Below are positions 15,022 through 19,932 of a DNA stretch of 19,932 bases, in pieces (the stretch's first letter is position 1; every line of letters starts with the position of its first letter). Source of the stretch: Treponema sp. (GTDB lineage Bacteria; Spirochaetota; Spirochaetia; Treponematales; Breznakiellaceae). The translations under genes were made by a program, and so were the position numbers. Location: contig JAITES010000182.1 of the NCBI GenBank assembly GCA_031281925.1, forward strand, positions 1 to 19,932, written 5' to 3'. Below the pieces are notes generated by a model that was given only the letters and a program-made list of their open reading frames with translations, had not been told where the DNA came from and did not search any database.

Positions 15022-16512
15022 CTAGTACAGGGCTTCCTGTAAATTTTTTACATTTTGGGACATTAATTTGTAATAGCTTTCTCCCCGGTCAAAATCCCTC
15101 TGGGAAATGTTGTGAACCGCATGGAGCAGCTGTTTCTTTGCCCCCGTTTCCTCGCAGATCGTATCGGCAATTTTTTCGTTGGACAGTTCAATGTGGAAGA
15201 CCACGGGGATCTTTTCCGTCCTTACCTTTCCGACCAGGAAGGCCACGGTAGCGGCGCTGCATTCGGTTTCGGTGGAGCAGCCGGGGAATGCGGCAAAGTA
15301 CTCAAGACCGTAGGCATCGGCAAAGTAGCGGAAAGGAAAGCGGTCTCCAAAGATGAAGGTCTTCCGTTTCGCGCCGTTTACCATAGTCTGAAACGAAGCG
15401 TCCAAATCCGTTAATTTTGCCAGGTAAGAGACGGTGTTTTTTTCATACTCCGCCGCGTTGGCCGGGTCCCTCTGTTTAAGCACATCGGCGATCTTCCGTA
15501 CAATGAGTTTTGCGTTCTTGGGGGAAGTCCAGACATGCTCATCGTATTCCACCTCCTCTTCGTGATCGTGCCCTATCATCTCCGCCACGAGTTCACCCTT
15601 TGTCAAACCGGAAGCGTAGTAGGTTGGATAGTTCACCGGATTCGTATCTGCCATAAGCGCGTCAAAACTTGTGTCGCTTGCATATATGTGGAAGTGTTCC
15701 GTTTTGGCGGGAGCGTGAAGGTGATCGCTAAACATAATATACTTGGGAGCGCCCTTTGGCGGATTTCCAAGAGCCTCAAATTTATAGCGTACCCAGAGGC
15801 TTCCGTCATCTTCCTCTATAACACCGGTTCCTCTATAGGCATACCGTGACGTTACCGGAACGCCGTTTCTGTAGAAAGTCATAGAGTCGGCGGTAATGAC
15901 AACTCTGTCCACATCGGTCACATAGTGGGTTTTGGCCTCCTCAAAATATTCCCGGGCGGTTTTTTCACCATCCTCCGCCTTGTGTTCCCAGACCGGATTC
16001 AGGGTTCCGTCAAGAAGATGGGGATACACCGACTGCCAGTCCCCCACCCAATCGGTCAGCGCGCGATCCTTGACATCCGCAAGGGTGAAGGCTTCGTCCC
16101 CATGGGAATGCCCTTCTTCATCATCCTGCATCCCCTCGACAACAACTTCTTCTACCACATCCACACAGTCCATGAGGGTAACAATCTCCATGCGGCTCGT
16201 ATCCATTGATTCGATGATCCGTTCGACCCAGGCGTCGGATTCGCCGCCCACATAGATAAAGACATCGCAGTTTTGCACTTTGATAATATCCTGAGGACTC
16301 GGATCAAAGGAGTGGCTTTCCGCTCCCGGCTTAAGCAGCATGGTGAGATTAACCTTGTCTCCGGCCACTTCGCGGACAAAATCGTAGGGCGGGAAGATGG
16401 TTGTTACCACGTTTATTTTCCCGTCCGCTTTTCCCGCAGCCTTCCGTCCTCCGGCCGGCAAGACCGCAGCCAGGGACACCAACACGCACACAAAAAGAAT
16501 CATTCGTTTCAT
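15022..16512 (-). CDS. ZnuA-type zinc-binding protein with nested ZinT domain
   Basis: A 496-aa exported zinc-binding protein. ATG 16512 has AGGAG seven bases upstream. It has a Sec signal peptide (1-20) without a lipobox cysteine. Residues 33-125 are the ZnuA N-lobe (INVVTTIFPPYDFVREVAG, ligand His67 in GAESHSFDPSPQD). Near 131-138 the ZnuA histidine loop begins (DEEGHSHG) but is interrupted by a complete ZinT domain (about 141-314). That domain has DWVGDWQSVYPHLLDGTL, VDRVVITADSMTFYRNG and the metal site FSDHLHAP...EHFHIY (His264, His273, His275). ZnuA then resumes with HDHEEEVEYDEHVWTSPKNA (His315, His317, His326). The third ZnuA histidine ligand is replaced by IFGDRFPFRYF, as in some clostridial relatives. 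It should capture periplasmic Zn2+ and pass it to a ZnuB/ZnuC transporter encoded elsewhere. Similar nested proteins may exist in Firmicutes. Confidence 0.93.
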   Translation of the reverse strand: MKRMILFVCVLVSLAAVLPAGGRKAAGKADGKINVVTTIFPPYDFVREVAGDKVNLTMLLKPGAESHSFDPSPQDIIKVQNCDVFIYVGGESDAWVERIIESMDTSRMEIVTLMDCVDVVEEVVVEGMQDDEEGHSHGDEAFTLADVKDRALTDWVGDWQSVYPHLLDGTLNPVWEHKAEDGEKTAREYFEEAKTHYVTDVDRVVITADSMTFYRNGVPVTSRYAYRGTGVIEEDDGSLWVRYKFEALGNPPKGAPKYIMFSDHLHAPAKTEHFHIYASDTSFDALMADTNPVNYPTYYASGLTKGELVAEMIGHDHEEEVEYDEHVWTSPKNAKLIVRKIADVLKQRDPANAAEYEKNTVSYLAKLTDLDASFQTMVNGAKRKTFIFGDRFPFRYFADAYGLEYFAAFPGCSTETECSAATVAFLVGKVRTEKIPVVFHIELSNEKIADTICEETGAKKQLLHAVHNISQRDFDRGESYYKLMSQNVKNLQEALY

Positions 16513-16571
16513 ATTAAACTCCTGTTAAGTAAATTTTGGAAATACCAGATCATGCAGCGTTGGGCACAGGG

Positions 16572-16880
16572 TCAGCAGTTCATTTTTACTTTAAGCTGTA
16601 CGGTGCTTAAAGGAACAAAGCGGAAAACAGCAAATTTCAAAATAAAGACAGCCATCAAGAGGCTGGCCGCGGAGAAATCGGGGCAAGAGGCGGCGCTTTT
16701 CAGGTCCCGGAAAAAATTTTCCGCCCTCTGTATCAGGAGGCACAGGGGACATCCTTCGCCGGAACAATCGTGATTATGGTGAAGGAGAATGTAGCCTTCC
16801 GGAAAGAGGGCGGCCATGACAAAGCAAAGGCAAAGGCCCAGGCACAAGTATCCCGGTCTGTTTGCAGGCTTAGCCCTCAT
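16572..16880 (-). CDS. Small two-helix membrane protein with His/Cys metal motif (zinc-cluster protein)
   Basis: I see a 102-aa protein starting at ATG 16880, with GGGGG five bases upstream and an 11-bp overlap with the Fur/Zur gene. The open frame extends to 17003 but that part lies inside the regulator gene. Layout: membrane segment 11-33 (YLCLGLCLCFVMAALFPEGY), a loop with HHNHDCSGEGCPLC (His34, His35, His37, Cys39, Cys44, Cys47), a short helix with charged residues, then a second membrane segment about 70-90. Small proteins with an H-x-C-x-G-x-x-C-x-x-C loop between two helices occur, to my recollection, beside zinc importers in Firmicutes; they have no assigned function. Position between a Fur/Zur gene and a zinc-binding protein supports a role in zinc handling, perhaps as membrane metal chaperone. 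Function is inference. Confidence 0.75.
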   Translation of the reverse strand: MRAKPANRPGYLCLGLCLCFVMAALFPEGYILLHHNHDCSGEGCPLCLLIQRAENFFRDLKSAASCPDFSAASLLMAVFILKFAVFRFVPLSTVQLKVKMNC

Positions 16881-17298
16881 AAGCGCCCCCGGCAAGACAC
16901 TTTTGGCAGGTTCCGTAAAAAACAGTCTTAAGCAGGTTGATTTTGAAATTATGACTATGGAGGAGATGTTTTTCGATCTTGTCCAGCAAATCGCAGTCCG
17001 CATGGATAAGATCGCCGCAGATTTCGCACTTCAAATGGAAATGATCCCGGCATTTTACCGCGTCTATGTACTGGTAACAGGCGCTTTTGCCTTCATTCAA
17101 CACATATTTGCGGATCTTTCCCCCGGCCGCCAGTTTTTCCAGATGCCGGTAGATAGTGGTCTGCCCGATAATCTCTTCGGTATCCTCAAAATGCCGCGCT
17201 ATCTGATTGACCGTGACATGAGTTCCCCCAAGGGACTCCATGTAATCAAGAATACGCTGCCCCTGACGGGTATGATAATTTGCCGGACGTTTTGCCAT
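16870..17298 (-). CDS. Fur-family metalloregulator, probably zinc-responsive (Zur)
   Basis: A 142-aa Fur-family repressor. The DNA-binding winged helix covers 10-80 (TRQGQRILDYM, VTVNQIARHF, TTIYRHLEKLAAGGKIRKY). The dimerisation domain holds the structural Zn site CEIC (91, 94) and CQKC (131, 134), with further ligands His86, His88 and Cys102 suited to a sensing site. I chose ATG 17298 because the in-frame ATG at 17316 would overlap the -10 element of a strong promoter at 17307-17335; the predicted transcript starts only one to three bases before 17298. A Fur box sits just upstream of that promoter, so autoregulation is likely. Zinc rather than iron or peroxide sensing is inferred from the neighbours: a small His/Cys membrane protein and a ZnuA-ZinT protein in the same direction. 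Confidence 0.9.
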   Translation of the reverse strand: MAKRPANYHTRQGQRILDYMESLGGTHVTVNQIARHFEDTEEIIGQTTIYRHLEKLAAGGKIRKYVLNEGKSACYQYIDAVKCRDHFHLKCEICGDLIHADCDLLDKIEKHLLHSHNFKINLLKTVFYGTCQKCLAGGAYEG

Positions 17299-17306
17299 AG
17301 GCCTGT

Positions 17307-17335
17307 ATCGTAGCATGATGGATTGGGACTGTCAA
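17307..17335 (-). promoter_or_regulatory. Sigma-70-type promoter of the Fur/Zur gene
   Basis: On the - strand a perfect -35 TTGACA (17330-17335) and a -10 TACGAT (17307-17312) are separated by exactly 17 bp. The expected start of transcription is about 17299-17301, one to three bases before ATG 17298, so the mRNA would be leaderless or nearly so. A Fur box lies directly upstream of the -35. Confidence 0.7.
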
Positions 17336-17338
17336 TAT

Positions 17339-17357
17339 GAAAATGAATATCATTTTT
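17339..17357. promoter_or_regulatory. Fur/Zur box
   Basis: GAAAATGAATATCATTTTT matches the 19-bp Fur consensus GATAATGATAATCATTATC at 14 positions, including the ATGA/TCAT cores. It sits four bases upstream of the -35 element of the Fur-family gene, which fits metal-dependent autoregulation of the regulator and the zinc genes behind it. Whether Zur or Fur binds it cannot be told from sequence. Confidence 0.65.
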
Positions 17358-17443
17358 AATTTGATTCACAGACCCGGTTCTTCATTATGCCGGGGCAAGA
17401 TGTCAGGGTAAGATTTGACCTGGGGCAGGGAGATGAGAGAATT

Positions 17444-18760
17444 TCAGGAAAGGAACCATTCCCATGCGGGGAGCACCTCGATAGAACCTGAGGCGGTTTT
17501 TATCAGCTCCCGTTCGTAAAGGGTGATAATCTGGGCCTCTTTTATCCCCATTTCTTCCATTGCGGCGACAAGAGCGCGTGTCTCCCGTTCCCGGGTTTCC
17601 CTGTCTTTCAGGCTCATGCAGACCTGTATCAAAGACCGGGGTATTTTTTGAGCCGCATCTCCCAGGGCAAAATCCACTTCCCTCCGTTTTTCGGTAAGGT
17701 AATATGAAATGCCTCCTGTCCGTAACAGAGGATAGCGCCGCCGCAATTCCAGATAAACCGCCTGCTCAAAGCGCTGCCCCAGGTTAAGACTGGGCGCCGC
17801 GGACAGACTCAGGGACAAGCCCGGATCGACGACATACACCTTCTGGGGATTGACCCGCACCTTCTGGAGCCCATAGGAAAAAAGAGGGACAAAGAACACC
17901 AGAAAGGCGTCCTCCAGGCGGGTACAGATCTGACCAACAGTTTCCCTGCTCATGGGAATATCCCGGGCAGCCAGTTGATCCCTGAGACGCTTTATTGAGA
18001 CGAGGTTTCCGTTATTGGCGACAAGGGAATGGGCAAGTTCCCTGATCCCCCGGGAGTTGGTACCGCCGTACCGTTCCAGCACGTCCCTCAGCACCACCAT
18101 ATCAAGGTAATTCTGCAAAATCCCGGTACGGATAAAAGGATCATCCTGAATCATGACTTCCGGAAAACCGCCGCAGGATAAATACCCGGAAAAAGCATGC
18201 TCATATTCCGAACGTTCCTGCGGGGACGGGCTTTCGGACATTCCCCTGTGGCGAAGGTATTCCCGGAAACTGAAAGGCAGGAGTTCAAAAGGAAAGGAAC
18301 GTCCCCGGAATTCGGTGGCAATTTCGGAGGACAGCAGTTTTGCCGAAGAGCCTGACAGGAAGAGTTTTACCTTTTCCGTATCAATAATCCGCCGGGCAAA
18401 AGCTGCCCAATCCTCTATCTCCTGAATCTCGTCAAAAAAAAAGTAAGAAAGATTCCTCCTGGCTTCGGGATTAAGACGGAAGAATGTCTCCATAAGCTCA
18501 TTCAAAAGTTCCCGCCCCGAGCCCTCGTAGGACCTGAGCCGTTCATCATCAAAATTGAAATACAAAATATGACCGGGTTTAACCCCCTGGGCCCTTAAAT
18601 CCGCAATTTCCTGAAAGAGCCGCCAGGTCTTTCCGCTCCGCCGCATCCCCACAAGCGCCGCGGCCAGCTTGCCTTTAAGCGAAAGTGAAAGATCCCGCCG
18701 GGTAAATTCCGGGAGTACCCTTGACTGCCATTCCCGTATCAGGATTTCTATGAGGGTCAT
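17444..18760 (-). CDS. AAA-family ATPase with C-terminal DUF4143 domain
   Basis: A 438-aa protein of the AAA_14 + DUF4143 group. The ATPase part has a P-loop GMRRSGKT (38-45), Walker B YFFFDE (Asp110-Glu111) and the sensor segment KLFLSGSSAKLL; PFSFREYLRHRG is typical of the group. The C-terminal domain contains VYVVDPGLS, GQRFEQAVYLELRRRYP and ISYYLTEKRREVDFALG (EVDF at 361-364), a pattern often likened to a PD-(D/E)XK fold. No biochemical role is established; members are common in anaerobes and often occur as stand-alone accessory genes. I took ATG 18760 as start; the open frame to 18841 runs through a palindromic regulatory region and gives no family-like sequence. There is no good ribosome site, and the predicted transcript would start at or near this ATG. 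Confidence 0.88.
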   Translation of the reverse strand: MTLIEILIREWQSRVLPEFTRRDLSLSLKGKLAAALVGMRRSGKTWRLFQEIADLRAQGVKPGHILYFNFDDERLRSYEGSGRELLNELMETFFRLNPEARRNLSYFFFDEIQEIEDWAAFARRIIDTEKVKLFLSGSSAKLLSSEIATEFRGRSFPFELLPFSFREYLRHRGMSESPSPQERSEYEHAFSGYLSCGGFPEVMIQDDPFIRTGILQNYLDMVVLRDVLERYGGTNSRGIRELAHSLVANNGNLVSIKRLRDQLAARDIPMSRETVGQICTRLEDAFLVFFVPLFSYGLQKVRVNPQKVYVVDPGLSLSLSAAPSLNLGQRFEQAVYLELRRRYPLLRTGGISYYLTEKRREVDFALGDAAQKIPRSLIQVCMSLKDRETRERETRALVAAMEEMGIKEAQIITLYERELIKTASGSIEVLPAWEWFLS

Positions 18761-18766
18761 AAGACA

Positions 18767-18795
18767 ATAATATAACCTGAGAACAAAAGTTGCAA
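18767..18795 (-). promoter_or_regulatory. Candidate promoter of the AAA/DUF4143 gene
   Basis: On the - strand TTGCAA (18790-18795) and TATTAT (18767-18772) are 17 bp apart. Transcription would begin about 18760, the A of the ATG, implying a leaderless mRNA, in keeping with the absence of a ribosome site. The -35 lies within a GTTGCAAC copy of the half-site found in the neighbouring palindrome, so a protein bound there would block it. Confidence 0.5.
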
Positions 18796-18800
18796 CATCG

Positions 18801-18830
18801 CACGGCAACTTTATATATAAAGTTGCCGTG
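18801..18830. promoter_or_regulatory. Perfect 30-bp palindrome upstream of the AAA/DUF4143 gene
   Basis: CACGGCAACTTTATA (18801-18815) is followed at once by its exact reverse complement TATAAAGTTGCCGTG (18816-18830). Further copies of the same half-site flank it: AAAAGTTGCAAC on the left (18785-18796) and CAACTTTT on the right (about 18839-18846). The four half-sites around one gene's promoter look like an operator array; a cruciform or a mobile-module end is also possible. Confidence 0.7.
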
Positions 18831-18895
18831 TAAAACGACAACTTTTCAAGAAATCGGGCTCCGCAGGGAGTTTTTATGGCAGTTTCAACAGTATT

Positions 18896-19426
18896 TTAAT
18901 TTTTTCCGAAACCGTTAAACCAGGCCCGTTCGGCAAAGGGCTTGTACCGGGGACGTTTGCCTTCCCCCTCCGCTACGCCCACAGGCAGATAGGCGACCAC
19001 CGAATATTCCGGGGGAATGTTCAGGAGCCGGCCGATTTCCGCAGGGATCTTCGGGTCCCCGGTTACCTGGCCTTCGATCCAGCAGCTTGCATAGCCCAGC
19101 GCGGTAATGGCCAGCAGCATATTCTCAATCGCGGCGGCGTAGTCCTGCACGTTAAAATACACGTCTGCGTAACCCGGTTTCCGCTGTGTCAGGACGCAGA
19201 TTGCCGCCGGCGCGACGGTAACGGCGGAACTTTTAATCAGAGTCCCCACGGACCGGATCAGTTCCGGATCATCCAGACCGATACAGCTTGTGGTCTGGGT
19301 ATTGCAGCCCGACGGGGCGGCCAAACCGGCTTCCAGGATTTTTTGCAGATCTCCCCGGGCTACAGGGCTGGACCGGTATTTACCCCGGTAGCTGTAACGT
19401 TTTTTGACGGCCTCAAAGAATTCCAT
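18896..19426 (-). CDS. Nitroreductase-family FMN oxidoreductase
   Basis: A 176-aa protein, at the short end of the nitroreductase family. The N-terminal FMN phosphate-binding segment is EAVKKRYSYRGKY, followed by LEAGLAAPSGCNTQ, the flavin/substrate pocket strand. VQDYAAAIENMLLAITALGYASCWIEG is the central helix pair of the family, and YSVVAYLPVGVAEG plus a basic tail (GKRPRYKPFAERAW) completes the fold. Such enzymes reduce nitro groups, quinones or flavins with NAD(P)H; the physiological substrate is unknown. An excellent ribosome site (GGGAGG, six bases before the ATG) fixes the start. It appears monocistronic, with a candidate promoter at 19497-19525. Confidence 0.92.
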   Translation of the reverse strand: MEFFEAVKKRYSYRGKYRSSPVARGDLQKILEAGLAAPSGCNTQTTSCIGLDDPELIRSVGTLIKSSAVTVAPAAICVLTQRKPGYADVYFNVQDYAAAIENMLLAITALGYASCWIEGQVTGDPKIPAEIGRLLNIPPEYSVVAYLPVGVAEGEGKRPRYKPFAERAWFNGFGKN

Positions 19427-19496
19427 ACAATACCTCCCTTAATTGCACCGCTCTTGTGCGGCAGCGGCGCTCTATCCTCAAAAACATGGCAGAGAC

Positions 19497-19525
19497 AGTA
19501 TAGCTCATCAAGGCTGTCGGGTGAA
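19497..19525 (-). promoter_or_regulatory. Candidate promoter of the nitroreductase gene
   Basis: On the - strand TTCACC (19520-19525) and TATACT (19497-19502) are 17 bp apart, with a leader of about 64 bases. The -35 is a moderate match. Confidence 0.4.
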
Positions 19526-19585
19526 TATCCTCTATTTTGATCGATCCGCCCCAGGGCAAGCGGTACGTTTACCAATCTCGGAATA

Positions 19586-19613
19586 TTGCAAAATCCCGGA
19601 ATTCAGATATAGT
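19586..19613 (+). promoter_or_regulatory. Candidate promoter of the right-edge Rpn gene
   Basis: TTGCAA (19586-19591) and TATAGT (19608-19613) are 16 bp apart, followed by an A-rich leader with AGAAGG before ATG 19634. An alternative -10 (TATAAA) overlaps it at 19613-19618. Confidence 0.4.
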
Positions 19614-19633
19614 ATAAAAAAAGAAGGTACCGG

Positions 19634-19932
19634 ATGAATAAAGAACGGCTCAACCCCCTCAACGATTTCGCCTTTCAGAAAGCTATGGGCGAGAAAGGAG
19701 ATGAGGTCCAGCTTATCGCCTTTTTGAACGCCGTCCTTAAGCAGACCGGGAAAGACCACATCGAATCGGTAGAAATCCTTGAAGATAAGGACTTACCGGC
19801 GGAAATGGCTGGTGGCAAGGCCGGAAAATTAGATGTATTGGCAAAATTGGCGGATAATACCAAGGTCAATATAGAGGTGCAGCTTGCGAATCAGTATAAC
19901 ATGGAGCGGCGGAGCCTGGATTACTGGGCGTG
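19634..19932 (+). CDS. Rpn-family PD-(D/E)XK nuclease/transposase-like protein, 5' part only
   Basis: The first 99 codons of a gene that runs off the right edge. The start reads MNKERLNPLNDFAFQKAMGE, which is the standard N-terminus of the Rpn/PDDEXK_2 family. It is followed by LIAFLNAVL, then KLDVLAKL and VNIEVQ. Asp67, Glu81 and Gln83 form the D...ExQ nuclease core, and ERRSLDYWA is the next conserved block. The catalytic residues are therefore intact. AGAAGG lies 7 bases before the ATG and a sigma-70-like promoter just upstream. Rpn proteins are recombination-promoting nucleases often found in many copies; a relative lies at the left edge of the window, on the same strand. Confidence 0.9.
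   Translation, partial: MNKERLNPLNDFAFQKAMGEKGDEVQLIAFLNAVLKQTGKDHIESVEILEDKDLPAEMAGGKAGKLDVLAKLADNTKVNIEVQLANQYNMERRSLDYWA

Noticed and set aside
17366..17443. CCCGG/CCGGG repeat as terminator of the AAA/DUF4143 gene
   Set aside because: Only a 5-bp stem with a 12-base loop and no T-run; too weak to call.
18761..18841. N-terminal extension of the AAA/DUF4143 protein
   Set aside because: It would translate the palindromic array and the promoter elements, and family similarity begins only after ATG 18760.

Overview
The window looks like chromosomal DNA from a host- or gut-associated spirochaete, most probably a Treponema of the termite-gut type. This is inferred from gene content, not from a marker gene: HPr and HPr kinase without any sugar PTS permease, a BMP/PnrA-type ABC importer, a NtrY/NtrX-like pair, and Rpn-type (PD-(D/E)XK) nuclease genes at both edges. 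There are no rRNA or tRNA genes, no CRISPR array, no intact insertion sequence and no phage genes.

Layout. (1) Positions 3-6580, + strand: the 3' part of an Rpn-family gene, then a tightly packed run hprK - HPr - NtrY-like kinase - NtrX-like regulator - lexA - DNA polymerase III delta (holA). Spacings run from 22 bp down to 4-bp overlaps, so this is probably one operon joining carbon/phosphate signalling, a sigma-54-type response circuit, the SOS repressor and a replication factor. (2) Positions 6615-12759, - strand (read right to left): an FGGY sugar kinase, a BMP-family binding protein, a duplicated ABC ATPase and two permeases. This is a complete importer with its own kinase. (3) Positions 12825-14885, - strand: a CPA2 Na+/H+ antiporter fused to a PTS EIIA domain. 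(4) Positions 15022-17298, - strand: a zinc island made of a Fur/Zur regulator, a small two-helix membrane protein with a His/Cys motif, and a ZnuA-type binding protein with a whole ZinT domain nested inside its histidine loop. No ZnuB/ZnuC genes are present. (5) Positions 17444-18760, - strand: an AAA ATPase with a C-terminal DUF4143 domain, behind a perfect 30-bp palindrome. (6) Positions 18896-19426, - strand: a nitroreductase. (7) Positions 19634 to the window end, + strand: the 5' part of a second Rpn-family gene.

How they may work together. HprK and HPr have all their key residues (HPr His15 and Ser46). The only recognisable PTS acceptor domain here is the EIIA on the antiporter, whose phosphorylatable His is kept, so PTS phosphorylation may control ion transport rather than sugar uptake. 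The Fur/Zur gene has a good Fur box next to a strong promoter and appears to be read from a nearly leaderless mRNA. It probably controls itself, the small membrane protein and the ZnuA-ZinT binding protein. The most interesting items are the zinc island, with its nested ZinT and the His/Cys membrane protein, and the palindromic operator-like array in front of the AAA/DUF4143 gene.
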